Shown here one piece after another: positions 27,801 to 36,952 of a stretch of DNA of 64,000 bases. The stretch lies in assembly GCF_947501665.1 (NCBI RefSeq), contig NZ_CANMWS010000023.1:38064-102063 (forward strand), read 5' to 3'. The position numbers and the translations under genes were made by a program. Each line of letters begins with the position of its first letter. The stretch's first letter is position 1. The notes under the pieces were generated by a model. The model was not told the origin of the DNA. It worked only from the letters and a program-made list of their open reading frames with translations, and ran no database searches. The stretch is from an uncultured Shewanella sp. (lineage in GTDB: Bacteria > Pseudomonadota > Gammaproteobacteria > Enterobacterales > Shewanellaceae).

Positions 27801-29724
27801 CTAATGCCGTTTGAAATCTGTCTTGGCTATCCGCCAAGTTTTCACTGGCAACCGCTTGCGCCGTCATTAAGAAATCAAGGATCCAATAAGTTGCGCCATC
27901 GGCAGTAATCACCTCATACGGGCGTTCATTAATGACTCTTAAACCAAAGTTCTCAAGCATTGGCAACACATCAGATAAGTGAATAGGCTCATCTTTATGG
28001 AACAGTTTTAAGCGAACTTTACTGTTTTTAAGCGCGGTTTCTTGAGGTTGATAAAATAACATCCCCAATTTATGATCGTCATCCAACGCTTCTAAATGCT
28101 CAATATCAACCACAGAAGATGTCGGTAATACATCTTCTTTATAACTGCGAGGAAAGGCATCAACGTAGCGTTTCACTAAGCTCGTGCCCATTTCTTCGCC
28201 TTGCGCGCTGACTAAGGCACTGCCTAATTTATCTTCCCAAGAGCGTGCAGCTTCCATTAAATTTTTCTCAATCGCAGCCACGTCCACGTCCATATTGTTG
28301 TTTTCAACTTTGACTATGTAATGAGTTCGAGCTAATGTCGACTCAGAGAAATAAGTTGTGAATTCAACACTTTCATTGCTGTTAAAGTGTTGCGCAAGAA
28401 TACGTTGCGTATCTTCACGTAACTTAGTGTTATACCGATCTTTTGCCACATAAACCAGACAAGATAAAAAGCGTCCGTAGCCGTCTTTACGCACAAACAG
28501 CTTCAACCTGTCCCTGTCTTGCATTTCCAACACGCCATGAGCGATATGGGCCAGCTCTTTAACATTAGCTTGAATTAGCTCATCACGGGGCAATGTTTCT
28601 AAAATATGCAGTAACGCTTTATGATCGTGTGAACGAGGGGCTAATCCTGATGCCAATAACACGCGTTCGACTTTTTCAGCAAGCAAAGGAATTTCACGTG
28701 GACTGCGATTATATAGGTTTGACGCATAAAGCCCGATGAAACGATCTTCTCCAATCACTTCACCTGCATCATTAAAGCGTTTAATACCAATGTAATCGAC
28801 ATAAGCTGGCCGATGTACTCGACTTTTCTCACTGCTTTTAGTTAACACTAATAAGCTGTCATCTAATGCTTCTTTACGTGCTACTTCAGAGAAGTTCGAT
28901 AATAATACACCACTTTCATTCTCTGATTTAGCGGTTTTACTGAATAAACCTAAACTGGAGGCTTTATCGGCAATCAGTTCCACATCACCTTCAACTTTAC
29001 GAAGATCATAACGACGATAGCCCAATAAAGTAAAATGGTGATTATTCAGGTAAGTTAAGAAACGTGAGGTTTCTTCTAACTCTGATTTTTTCCCAGGATA
29101 AGGACGCGTATCAAGTTCGGCAATGGTTTCGGTTAATTTGGTTGACATCGCCTGCCAATCATTCACCGAAGCGGCCACATCGGTCACAACTGAAGCAATT
29201 TCTTTTTCTAATAATTTAATATCTTCGTTGCTACTTAGTCTGTCAATTTCAATCAAAAATACGGCGACTTTTTCAAGGTCTTCACGTCCTTCATCACTGT
29301 AACTCACATGGGTGACATCCCCTTCTTTACGCTCAATCGACATGGGCGTATGTAACAGCATATGAGCAGTAATGCCAAAACGATTAATCGCCATACCAAT
29401 TGAATCAACAAGAAACGGCATATCAGGCTGGATCACTTCAATCACAGAATGAGCCGATTCCCAACCGTGCTTTGACTGACTCGGGTTATAAACACGAATA
29501 TGTCCTTTGCCTACCGATGTCTTATTTAATGCGTTCCATTGGCTCAATACGGCACCGTATAGATCGCTATCATTACGGGCATTGAGATCATCTTTCGACA
29601 TATGCGCATAGAGGCAATTTGCAAATTGCTCAACTTGTTTCGCATGAGAATTGGGTACTTTGGAATGAATAAGATTTACTACATTTTCAAGTAATACTGA
29701 AGGCATTGCATCTTTCAAGGCCAT
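24880..29724 (-). CDS. gdhB: NAD-specific glutamate dehydrogenase, large (about 180 kDa) type
   Basis: 1614-residue cytoplasmic enzyme converting glutamate to 2-oxoglutarate and ammonia with NAD+, usually catabolic. It has the hallmarks of the L-180 family: a long N-terminal regulatory half with ACT-like modules (VIEVIQPDMPFLVDSIGMAI), the central substrate and cofactor core (GGLRWSDRREDFRTEVLGL, VKNTVIVPVGAKGGF, AVGDMGGDVFGNGML, KIIGEGGNLGCTQLGRIEY), and a long helical C-terminal tail. The ATG at 29724 has AAGGA at good spacing. Monocistronic: its own terminator follows and a palindrome lies upstream. Very secure. Confidence 0.95.
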   Translation of the reverse strand: MALKDAMPSVLLENVVNLIHSKVPNSHAKQVEQFANCLYAHMSKDDLNARNDSDLYGAVLSQWNALNKTSVGKGHIRVYNPSQSKHGWESAHSVIEVIQPDMPFLVDSIGMAINRFGITAHMLLHTPMSIERKEGDVTHVSYSDEGREDLEKVAVFLIEIDRLSSNEDIKLLEKEIASVVTDVAASVNDWQAMSTKLTETIAELDTRPYPGKKSELEETSRFLTYLNNHHFTLLGYRRYDLRKVEGDVELIADKASSLGLFSKTAKSENESGVLLSNFSEVARKEALDDSLLVLTKSSEKSRVHRPAYVDYIGIKRFNDAGEVIGEDRFIGLYASNLYNRSPREIPLLAEKVERVLLASGLAPRSHDHKALLHILETLPRDELIQANVKELAHIAHGVLEMQDRDRLKLFVRKDGYGRFLSCLVYVAKDRYNTKLREDTQRILAQHFNSNESVEFTTYFSESTLARTHYIVKVENNNMDVDVAAIEKNLMEAARSWEDKLGSALVSAQGEEMGTSLVKRYVDAFPRSYKEDVLPTSSVVDIEHLEALDDDHKLGMLFYQPQETALKNSKVRLKLFHKDEPIHLSDVLPMLENFGLRVINERPYEVITADGATYWILDFLMTAQAVASENLADSQDRFQTALAQVWNKKLEDDGFNRLVLSTGLTGREVSVLRAYAKYMRQIDSTFSQAYIEETFSRYPQIADLLVKMYIRKFNPKLKTRTVNKFVEQIDLRLNDVSSLDDDRIIHRYLDLINATNRTNFYQVTEQGGVKPYISFKFAPDQIPEMPRPLPKYEIFVYSPRVEGVHLRGGKVARGGLRWSDRREDFRTEVLGLVKAQQVKNTVIVPVGAKGGFVCKQLPTEGGREAFFAEGQACYKLFIRGLLDISDNIINGEIVPPSNVVRHDEDDAYLVVAADKGTATFSDIANGIAEEYNFWLGDAFASGGSNGYDHKKMGITARGAWESVKRHFREMGVNCQTTDFTCLAVGDMGGDVFGNGMLLSKHTRLIAAFNHMHIFIDPNPDVEKSYAERERLFVLPRSSWEDYNKELISKGGGVFLRSAKSIPLSSEMKTMLGTQKTNMTPIELLKQLLKMEVDLLWNGGIGTYVKASSESHAEVGDRANDSLRVNGNEVKAKIIGEGGNLGCTQLGRIEYTANGGRMNTDFVDNVGGVDCSDIEVNIKILLNALVAEGEMTLKQRNRLLEDMTQEVSRIVLDDCKAQTRSISVTQVRGGDELKEQIRFIHYLEKEGKLDRALEFLPTEDDLADRLVKGQPLTRPELSVLVAYAKMLLKEQLLIPEITEDSFIKQSLVAYFPEQLQAKYTENMDQHPLKGEIIATSLANGIVNNMGLNFVQRMQEETGATITEVATCYTMASEVFSLEQTTKEIIALNELMPALVQCEMLHQLRRNIRRASRWFLRHRNRNMSIEQSVAFFKPVFDELNETVHQYMVQEEVDTILSEAQALVNEGVPEKLAMSVANVSTLFSSLDIAQIVDLESKPINLVAETYFKLGSKVDLHWFLDQIGAQPVANHWQALARAAFREELDWQQRSLCSVVLRSCTKELTAEPLIEEWIEGHQGLLERWFHMLADFKTSQSHEFAKFSVALRELNLLIIHCEGQA

Positions 29725-29803
29725 GTTGCTGTTTCCTTAAGGGTCTATAGCCGCGCTTTTATAATTTTTGGATGCTTATAAAAAATGACCAGAGCCCAGA
29801 ATC

Positions 29804-29815
29804 TGACCTAGGTCA
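29804..29815. promoter_or_regulatory. Perfect 12-bp palindrome upstream of gdhB
   Basis: TGACCTAGGTCA is fully self-complementary and lies 80-91 bases ahead of the gdhB start codon, where a regulator could act on its promoter. I cannot assign a protein to it. Confidence 0.35.
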
Positions 29816-29951
29816 TGGGGCGAAGTTTATTACTAAATGCACTATATTTCGAGGATTATTTTAGTGGTACATCCACCAGCCATACATGTTTTTAACATCT
29901 ATGACCATTGAATTGAAATAACAATCATGAATTAAGACTATTTATTCAAAA

Positions 29952-29976
29952 AAAAGAGGAGTCAAGCTCCTCTTTT
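29952..29976 (-). terminator. Rho-independent terminator of the DUF1302-DUF1329-YCF48-RND operon
   Basis: A 10-bp perfect stem AAAAGAGGAG / CTCCTCTTTT with a 5-base loop. On the minus strand it runs directly into further U residues. It sits ten bases past the RND permease stop. Confidence 0.88.
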
Positions 29977-29985
29977 AGATAGATA

Positions 29986-32286
29986 TTATCTAGGCTTTCG
30001 CCAAAAAACAGCGGCTAAAGCAGGTAAAATAATTATGGCACCCAACATGTTAACTAAAAACATAAAAGTCAGTAATATTCCCATGTCCATTTGAAACTTT
30101 AATGCCGAAAAAAACCACGTACTCACGCCAACGGCCAAGGTCAGACCAGTAAAGATCACTGCACTCCCTCTCTCAACTAAGGCTTGGTAGTATGACTCTT
30201 GTACCGAATCGCCTCTTCTTAACTTCACTGCCATGGTCGATAAAATGTAAATGCCATAATCGACACCAATACCGACCCCCAAAGCGATAACAGGTAAAGT
30301 ACTCACCGCCAACCCAATGCCTAAATAGGTCATTAACGCTTGTGCCAGCGTTGACACGACATACAAGGGAATAATCACTGCAAGAGTGGCTTTTATTGAG
30401 CGAAAGCTCATTAAACATAAAATAAATACCGCTCCATAAACATATAGCATCATGGGAAATTGTGCTTCAGCGACGGCTTCATTCGTCGCGGCCATGACCC
30501 CCACGGGACCTGAAGCTAACACAAAACGGAGTTTGTCAGTATTCATCTCATTGGATAACTGTTTGACTTTGGTTAATACACGTTCAATCGTATCGGCTTT
30601 ATGATCCGTCAAAAAAAGATAAATGGGCATCACCGAACAATCACGATTCAATAAACCTGACGTGGTTGGAACTCGCCCCACCGCTTGCACTAAACTGGCC
30701 GTTGTGCGAGGCAGAATATGCCACTTTGCATTGCCTTCGTTAAAGCCTGTATTCACTCTTTTAGCCACAGAGGCCAAACTGGCAGTCGACTCGACACCAA
30801 GAGTATTACTGATCAACCACTCAAATTCATCCACTTGAGACAGGGTCTCATGGTAAGTACAGGCTTCAGGGAAAGCTTCAACAATAACAGTCATCACATC
30901 GGTGGTAATGGAGAAATGATCCGTAATAAAAAACGTATCTTGATTATACCTCGCATCTTGATGAAGGGCTGATGCCCCCGCATTTAAATCACCAATTTTC
31001 ATTTGATTTGCTTGAAAAGCCCCAAAAATATAGATCAGCGCTGTCACTGATAAAATCACCACAGCATATTTGGGGGTAGCAAACAGAGATAATTGACGCC
31101 AAACAGGCTCCATAGCAGATGTTGTGGGAGCCTTGACCTGCAATTTAGTATATGAAATCAATAATGGTAATAAAATTAAATTCGTCAAAATGATCACGGC
31201 AACACCAAGAGAAGCAGAAATGGCCAATTCTCGAATGATACCGATATCGATGGTAAGCAGGGTTAAAAAACCAACCGTATCTGATAATAAAGCAATTCCG
31301 CCAGGAATGAGTAAACCTCGAAAAGCTAACGCTGCCGCTCCCTTAGTACTCTGCCCAGCCAATACATGGCGTTTCACCCCATTAATCATCTGTACACTGT
31401 GACTCACCCCAATAGCAAACACTAAAAACGGAATGAGAATAGACATAGGATCTAAGCCAAAGCCGACTATGGTTAATAAACCTAGCTGCCAACATACCGC
31501 CACTAAGCTACAAATTAATGGTAACAAAGTTAATATCAAGGATCGTGAGAAAAAATAGACCATCACGGCGGTAATAAAAATGGCCAAGATAAAAAACAGC
31601 ACCACACCTTGAGCGCCCTCAGCCACGTCTCCAGCCATTTTAGCAAAACCGATAATATGGATCTGAATATCATCATTCTCATACTGGCTTCTCAGCTGTA
31701 CTTCTAATTGCTTAGCAAAAGCCAATGTATCTAGGGGTTCTCCAGTTTGAGGATCAAAGTCCAATAACTGCGCTTTGACCATAGCAGCCGAATAATCTTG
31801 TGCAATCAAACGGCCTACAATCCCGGCTTTTTCAATATTACTACGAACAATATCTAGGCCTTCAGGTGTTAGCGTAAAATCGGCAGGGATCACGGGGCCG
31901 CCAGCAAAGCCTTCTTCAACCACTTCAGTAAATCGCGTTGAAGGAGAAAAAAGCGATTTCACTTGCGCACGATCAACACCCGGTATAAAAAATAACTGAT
32001 CATGAACGTTTTTTAAGGCGTCAAAAAAAGTCGGATTAAAAATATTTCCCCCCGTATCTTCAATCGCCACCATAATGCTGTTCGCACCACCAAATTGTTG
32101 TTGGTGCTTCAAGTAAGTCTGCATATAAGGATGCGATAATGGAATATTTTTAACAAAAGCGGCATCCATTTTAAGTAAACTGGCTTGATAACCTAAAAAC
32201 ACCGTGATAATAATAAAAACACCAATAACCCAGGCACGTTGGCGAAATAGAAATAACTCCAGTCCATTAACCCATTTTTCTAACAT
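29986..32286 (-). CDS. RND/MMPL-family inner-membrane exporter
   Basis: 766-residue RND-superfamily permease (COG1033/MMPL type). The first membrane helix is near residues 15-35, then a large periplasmic domain, a bundle of helices around 225-375 with GFGLDPMSILIPFLVFAIGV (a typical TM4-5 region), helix 7 near 400, a second periplasmic domain, and a final helix bundle (LPVIALGVGIGVDYGIYILS) with the characteristic G-x-D-Y-G. Proton-driven export or transfer of lipophilic substrates is usual for the family. It is last gene of a four-gene envelope operon, 24 bases after the YCF48 gene. Substrate unknown. Confidence 0.88.
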   Translation of the reverse strand: MLEKWVNGLELFLFRQRAWVIGVFIIITVFLGYQASLLKMDAAFVKNIPLSHPYMQTYLKHQQQFGGANSIMVAIEDTGGNIFNPTFFDALKNVHDQLFFIPGVDRAQVKSLFSPSTRFTEVVEEGFAGGPVIPADFTLTPEGLDIVRSNIEKAGIVGRLIAQDYSAAMVKAQLLDFDPQTGEPLDTLAFAKQLEVQLRSQYENDDIQIHIIGFAKMAGDVAEGAQGVVLFFILAIFITAVMVYFFSRSLILTLLPLICSLVAVCWQLGLLTIVGFGLDPMSILIPFLVFAIGVSHSVQMINGVKRHVLAGQSTKGAAALAFRGLLIPGGIALLSDTVGFLTLLTIDIGIIRELAISASLGVAVIILTNLILLPLLISYTKLQVKAPTTSAMEPVWRQLSLFATPKYAVVILSVTALIYIFGAFQANQMKIGDLNAGASALHQDARYNQDTFFITDHFSITTDVMTVIVEAFPEACTYHETLSQVDEFEWLISNTLGVESTASLASVAKRVNTGFNEGNAKWHILPRTTASLVQAVGRVPTTSGLLNRDCSVMPIYLFLTDHKADTIERVLTKVKQLSNEMNTDKLRFVLASGPVGVMAATNEAVAEAQFPMMLYVYGAVFILCLMSFRSIKATLAVIIPLYVVSTLAQALMTYLGIGLAVSTLPVIALGVGIGVDYGIYILSTMAVKLRRGDSVQESYYQALVERGSAVIFTGLTLAVGVSTWFFSALKFQMDMGILLTFMFLVNMLGAIIILPALAAVFWRKPR

Positions 32287-32310
32287 CTTTCAGCCCTATT
32301 CTTATTATAT

Positions 32311-33342
32311 TTATCGATTTTCATTTAAACGTGTTAGACCCTTACTCCCAGCAATCCAAGTCTCTCCATTCGCTAATTGGGTAATAGCGATGACATTTTC
32401 TCCTTGTCGTTGCTGCATCAACTGGCTTTCTCCATTAGCCTTCACATCAATAATCACCCCCGCATTGCCCACCAAACGAAGTCCTTTGTCGCCGCCTAAC
32501 GACATCACCCCATTTATCGTTGCTGCTAAGGGTAAATCCACCGTCTGCCAATGAGATAAATCCACTGATTTGAACACATGTCCTCGCAACCCCATCACAT
32601 AAACAGTATTCCCTGTCTCAATGGCATTAAAAAATGACCCCTCATAATGCAAGTCGTGTTTCGTCCAATGCACGCCTAAGTCTGTCGATGTTGCCACTAA
32701 TCCAAGTTCACCCACCATCAATAGCAGCCCATTAGACAAAGTAATAATACGATTGAAATGAGGAAGTAATGTGCTTCTCTCTGACAAATATAAGGTCATA
32801 TCCTCATTTTTGAGCTCTTCAAGATATTGAATGTCTTCTTCAAACAATAATTCTTGATGATATTCACTTTCCCAACTGCGCCCACCATTTTGCGTGCGAT
32901 AAAAAAGTCCATAAGCACCGACAGCGACACCATGCAACGAATCAAAAAACAGCACATCCAAAAAAGGTTTCTCAATACGAGCAGACTGCATCTGTTGCAA
33001 CCACGTTGCTCCCCCATCTTTTGTCTGTAAAATCGTGGCATCATGACCCACCACCCAGCCTAACGAGGGCGAAAATAAAAATGCTTTCGTTAATAACGCT
33101 TTTGTTGGTGTTAATACTTGTTGCCATTGTTCGTCAAAAACAAAGATATGACCTCGCTCACCCACTGCCAAGGCCGTATCTTGCTTTGAGACGAGATCAA
33201 GGACTAAAGCCTGATTAGCCAAAGGTTGAATAGGATCTTGCCGTAATGAGTGCTGTACAAGATTGTCAGCCAAAAGCGGATAATGAATACTCACTAAAAA
33301 AATAAACATGCACAGACGAGACTGAAGTATGCTAAACCTCAT
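32311..33342 (-). CDS. Exported YCF48/BNR-type beta-propeller protein
   Basis: 343 residues. The signal peptide MRFSILQSRLCMFIFLVSIH is followed by a short tail ending LLADN. The mature part has repeated sialidase/YCF48-like blades: SPSLGWVVGHDATILQTKDG then GATW, DSLHGVAVGAYGLFYRTQNG then GRSWE, ELGLVATSTDLGVHW, and GLRLVGNAGVIIDV. YCF48 proteins generally help assemble membrane complexes. In this operon it would sit in the periplasm between the RND permease and the outer-membrane components. AAGGAAG precedes the ATG. Family assigned from the blade pattern. Confidence 0.8.
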   Translation of the reverse strand: MRFSILQSRLCMFIFLVSIHYPLLADNLVQHSLRQDPIQPLANQALVLDLVSKQDTALAVGERGHIFVFDEQWQQVLTPTKALLTKAFLFSPSLGWVVGHDATILQTKDGGATWLQQMQSARIEKPFLDVLFFDSLHGVAVGAYGLFYRTQNGGRSWESEYHQELLFEEDIQYLEELKNEDMTLYLSERSTLLPHFNRIITLSNGLLLMVGELGLVATSTDLGVHWTKHDLHYEGSFFNAIETGNTVYVMGLRGHVFKSVDLSHWQTVDLPLAATINGVMSLGGDKGLRLVGNAGVIIDVKANGESQLMQQRQGENVIAITQLANGETWIAGSKGLTRLNENR

Positions 33343-33415
33343 ACAAACTTCCTTTTAAATGTATCACCGCTTATTTCCAATCCATCACAATAAACAGCGA
33401 CGTCAAAGTGGACAC

Positions 33416-33448
33416 TAGCGTTGGCTTAATTCACTTAAACCAACGCTA
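33416..33448 (-). other. Intercistronic hairpin between DUF1329 and YCF48 genes
   Basis: TAGCGTTGG / CCAACGCTA, 9 bp with a 15-base loop, 7-39 bases past the DUF1329 stop. It has no U-run. Probably an mRNA processing or stability element that lets the upstream outer-membrane genes be expressed more than the downstream ones. Confidence 0.45.
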
Positions 33449-33454
33449 AACTCA

Positions 33455-34819
33455 TTAGCGAATCCCCGTTCTTCTTAACGCGGCAGGTGTAAAATTGGCT
33501 TCGCTTAATCGCGCACCAAAATCATACATCCGCCCTTCATTATCTAATCCCATGGCAATATATCGACGAGACTGGAGATCATGAAAAACTTCCAGTGTGC
33601 TCCACTGAGTCGGCACTTCGTAATAGTTCAGGCCATGCGCCATTGCGACGCGATATAACTCATCTCGATTATCATAAAGATCAGCGGCAGCAATTTGCCA
33701 TGAGTCCTCATCAATATAAAAAACACGACTCTTATAAATATGACGCATGCCTTCTTTTAAGGTAGCTTTGACGACCCATACTCGATGCTTTTCATAACGC
33801 ACAAATTCAGGATTAATATGACCTGGCTGTAAAATTTGATCATACTCAAGTTTATCGGAATGTAATTTATAATCGTTATAAGGAATATAAAGCTCTTGTT
33901 TTCCCACCAGCTCCCACTGATACCTATCCGGTGAGCCATTAAACATATCAAAATCATCTGTGGTTCTTAACCCATCAGATACCGTACCTGGCGTATCAAA
34001 AGCCACGTTAGGAGCTTTACGTACCCGTCTTTGCCCAGTATTGTACGTCCAAGCTTGGCGAGGCAGTTTTTCTTGATCCATGGTTTCTTTCACGAGTAAA
34101 GCCGTTCCCGCCAAACGAGCAGGTTGAGTCACCACTTGTTTGAAATAAAACAAAGTATTATCATTTGATAGTTTATCAATATTCATCTCAGGACGAGAAT
34201 ATTCAGAACGCAATTCTTCGGTGGTCTCCACTAACGTATAACTTCCTCCAGACGTTGGTGCCGCTTGACTACGAGAGCTTTTTAAATCGACTCCGCGAAA
34301 ACGTAATACATGATTCCAAATCACTTCTAAACCATTTTGAGGAATTGGAAAAGGAATGCCAATCGCCGCGCCCGCAATACCATTTCCGCCATCCACTAAT
34401 TCTGCTCGAGTGGCATTGGCTTTGGTGGCTTGATAAACAAATTCAGGAAAAGACGCACTGCGGCGAGTTTGGTACACATTCATTTTAAATGTATCAGGAT
34501 ACAAAGAAAATAATTGCAACTGACCGGGTGTTAAAAACTTGGCATATTGCGCTTTGTTTTTATTGGTGATCGTAAACTCAATGTTATCACTCGCAAAAGG
34601 ATCGAGATGATGCATGCCAGTTTCATAACCTTTAACAGGCTGAGTGATCCCTCCATTCCAAGCCGGTATTGAGCCATCTTCATTACCTGCCTTTTCGGCG
34701 CCAAAAGGCGTTAAACTCTTATTGAGCTTATCGGCCTGCGCATCATTCACTTTTGCTTGAACACTCTGCCCCGACAATGCAAGCAATAATGCAGTCGATA
34801 ATAAACCCAGCTTTTTCAT
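33455..34819 (-). CDS. DUF1329 family exported protein (outer-membrane lipoprotein-sorting-like fold)
   Basis: 454 residues. Signal peptide MKKLGLLSTALLLALSGQSV then QA. The mature part has typical DUF1329 elements: LTPFGAEKAGNEDGSIPAWN, a GITQPVKGYE stretch, NTGQRRVRKAPNVAFDTPG, DRYQWELVGKQELYIPYND, and the C-terminal RHIYKSRVFYIDEDSWQIA. It lacks a cysteine after the signal, so it is soluble in the periplasm. DUF1329 proteins are nearly always paired with DUF1302 proteins, as here. AAGGACATC precedes the ATG. Molecular function unproven. Confidence 0.88.
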   Translation of the reverse strand: MKKLGLLSTALLLALSGQSVQAKVNDAQADKLNKSLTPFGAEKAGNEDGSIPAWNGGITQPVKGYETGMHHLDPFASDNIEFTITNKNKAQYAKFLTPGQLQLFSLYPDTFKMNVYQTRRSASFPEFVYQATKANATRAELVDGGNGIAGAAIGIPFPIPQNGLEVIWNHVLRFRGVDLKSSRSQAAPTSGGSYTLVETTEELRSEYSRPEMNIDKLSNDNTLFYFKQVVTQPARLAGTALLVKETMDQEKLPRQAWTYNTGQRRVRKAPNVAFDTPGTVSDGLRTTDDFDMFNGSPDRYQWELVGKQELYIPYNDYKLHSDKLEYDQILQPGHINPEFVRYEKHRVWVVKATLKEGMRHIYKSRVFYIDEDSWQIAAADLYDNRDELYRVAMAHGLNYYEVPTQWSTLEVFHDLQSRRYIAMGLDNEGRMYDFGARLSEANFTPAALRRTGIR

Positions 34820-34840
34820 ATTGATGTCCTTATATTGACA

Positions 34841-34866
34841 TCAAATACGCGATAAAGCGTATTTGA
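34841..34866 (-). other. Intercistronic hairpin between DUF1302 and DUF1329 genes
   Basis: TCAAATACGC / GCGTATTTGA, a 10-bp stem with a 6-base loop in the 72-base gap between the two genes. It has no U-run. It resembles the hairpin in the next gap and may protect or process the polycistronic mRNA. Confidence 0.45.
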
Positions 34867-34891
34867 TTATACATGCTCACTATTGAGTGGT

Positions 34892-36952
34892 TTATATGGA
34901 ATATTTAATATTGAATGAAATATAATCCCTGTCTTCTAACGTATTCGTTGTGCCCACTCCATCGAAATAAGTGTTGTATGACAGATCTGCAGCCCAACTG
35001 CTTTGATAATCAAATCCCAAACCGATACCGATTGATTTTTTGTCTTCTGTAAAGAGATAAAGAGGATCAGGCGTGATGCCTTCCACATCATGGGAAAAAA
35101 TAATACGCGGCGACATATTCACCCCCGCAAAAACATTGTTATAATCCGTCTTTAACAACATACGGTATCCCCAAGCAAAATCCGTGGGAAATGGATTGGT
35201 TTCAGGACCATCATGTAATACTTTAATGATCCCTGGCATATCAGGATTACCACCGGAATTCGCCGTACCCGGACCATTAAGACGCAATTCATTAAACCCT
35301 GGCATGTCATGGATCCAAATGGCGCCCACTTCCGCTAATGCTGTCACACCATCATTACCAAAAGCAGGCCCAAACACATGGGTTAAGGTCATTTGTGCTT
35401 GCGTGGTGTCGGTACGAATATAACCATCTGCTGTCTCACCGGGTTCAACCACTTCCATTTGAGAGACACCGTCAAGATCTTCACGATAATATGGCAATGA
35501 GGGATCCACATTCGCTAACTGTTGTGGCATTGCCGCAAACAACAGCTCCACATCATCAATTTGTAAAGGTTCATCCAAACGATGAGCGACCTCTCCGGCA
35601 ACCGACGTATCACCGACCAAGGTATTAAAGCTCAATCCAATCAACTGTATATTTTCGGGGTAAACAATTTGGGCCTTTGAAAACGTCTCTAAATTTAATA
35701 ATTCATTGCGCCCCATTGTCCTCCCATCGGCGGCTAAACTCCCCAAATAAGCGAGATCTTTAGCCACAGCCTCCGCAGTAAAATTGGCCGTCGTCCCGCT
35801 AATAAGCGGTCGACGACTATGGTAATTCATGTAATATAAACCGAATTCCGTCTCTCCTAGCTCGGGCGCATAGTAACCCAGCTTAATGCCCCATTGACCA
35901 TCATTGCTGGCCGATTGGCTGTCTTTTACTAAGGTCGCTTTAGTCGGATACGCCAAGGCATATTGCACTAACTGCTCAGGGGTTAAACTGTTTGATGCCA
36001 TCAGCGCAAGAAAGTCATTATATTCAGATAATAAAAAATCAATGTTCATATCTGGATTAGCATTAAATCCAAGCTGAGCATTTTGATGATAGCCTCCAAA
36101 ACCCGCGAAATCATTGGTTGAGAAAAAAGAGCCTGATGTCGGTACCCACACTTCTTGCCAATCGTATTGATAAAAGGCTTCTACTGATAACTCATTGGTG
36201 ATCCCAAGGGATCCCCACACCATGCCTTGAGGCCGGTAGGCTTCTTTCAATTCAGCCCCCGGTGCATTTAAAATATTTAAATCAACCGGGTTGATGACCC
36301 CTATTCCATGAGCAATTAATGTGCTTTCTCCCCAAGAAACCACTTGTTGCCCTACACGAATCGCCAAGGGGTTGTTCCCTTGATTTAAATCAAAATTGGC
36401 ATAAACAAATGCATCTAATAATCGTATATCCTTACATTGAACCTCTGATGCTTGATTATCACTACAGGCATCATAAGATTTACCGGTTAAGGGATCGGTA
36501 AATTCAAAGTCACTTTCAACCAACACTCGATCATAAAAATACATCCCCCTGACAAACAGGCCATAATTGTCATAGTTTAATGACAACTCATGTAAGCCTT
36601 TGACCATCTCAGAAGTGGTATCCCCTTGAGAATAAAGTAAATTACTTAAATCTCCATTGCTTGAAAATGAGCCAGGTTGAGACCAAATTTGTGCTGGAGT
36701 ATAGATGGTATTGCCAGTAAATGCTGAATAACCCGTCCAGTCAAAACGAGGGTGGTTTACTTTACCAATTTGATCATTCCAATTACGTTCTTGTGTTCGC
36801 CAACTTGCTCCGGCTGAAAAAGTCGAATCAAACGTTCCATCAACGTCTCCCCAGTTAAAAGAAATGGCGCTCACAGGAAGGGACATTCCTATCGCTGACA
36901 TGACCGTCATCGCGAGTACAGAGCGATTAAAAATCCTTCTACTTTCGTGCAT
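34892..36952 (-). CDS. DUF1302 family outer-membrane beta-barrel protein
   Basis: 686 residues. The signal region MHESRRIFNRSVLAMTVMSA ends near PVSA. The mature part starts SFNWGDVDGTFDSTFSAGAS, the family's usual first strands, and continues with alternating aromatic/polar strands such as LHELSLNYDNYGLFVRGMYF. It includes RVGQQVVSWGESTLIAHGIG, a strong DUF1302 signature, and ends with a strand YISFNIKYSI. It is predicted to be an outer-membrane channel or receptor. First gene of the four-gene operon; GGAGAG lies ahead of the ATG. Substrate is unknown; homologues are usually found with lipid or hydrocarbon metabolism, so a hydrophobic substrate is a reasonable inference. Confidence 0.87.
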   Translation of the reverse strand: MHESRRIFNRSVLAMTVMSAIGMSLPVSAISFNWGDVDGTFDSTFSAGASWRTQERNWNDQIGKVNHPRFDWTGYSAFTGNTIYTPAQIWSQPGSFSSNGDLSNLLYSQGDTTSEMVKGLHELSLNYDNYGLFVRGMYFYDRVLVESDFEFTDPLTGKSYDACSDNQASEVQCKDIRLLDAFVYANFDLNQGNNPLAIRVGQQVVSWGESTLIAHGIGVINPVDLNILNAPGAELKEAYRPQGMVWGSLGITNELSVEAFYQYDWQEVWVPTSGSFFSTNDFAGFGGYHQNAQLGFNANPDMNIDFLLSEYNDFLALMASNSLTPEQLVQYALAYPTKATLVKDSQSASNDGQWGIKLGYYAPELGETEFGLYYMNYHSRRPLISGTTANFTAEAVAKDLAYLGSLAADGRTMGRNELLNLETFSKAQIVYPENIQLIGLSFNTLVGDTSVAGEVAHRLDEPLQIDDVELLFAAMPQQLANVDPSLPYYREDLDGVSQMEVVEPGETADGYIRTDTTQAQMTLTHVFGPAFGNDGVTALAEVGAIWIHDMPGFNELRLNGPGTANSGGNPDMPGIIKVLHDGPETNPFPTDFAWGYRMLLKTDYNNVFAGVNMSPRIIFSHDVEGITPDPLYLFTEDKKSIGIGLGFDYQSSWAADLSYNTYFDGVGTTNTLEDRDYISFNIKYSI

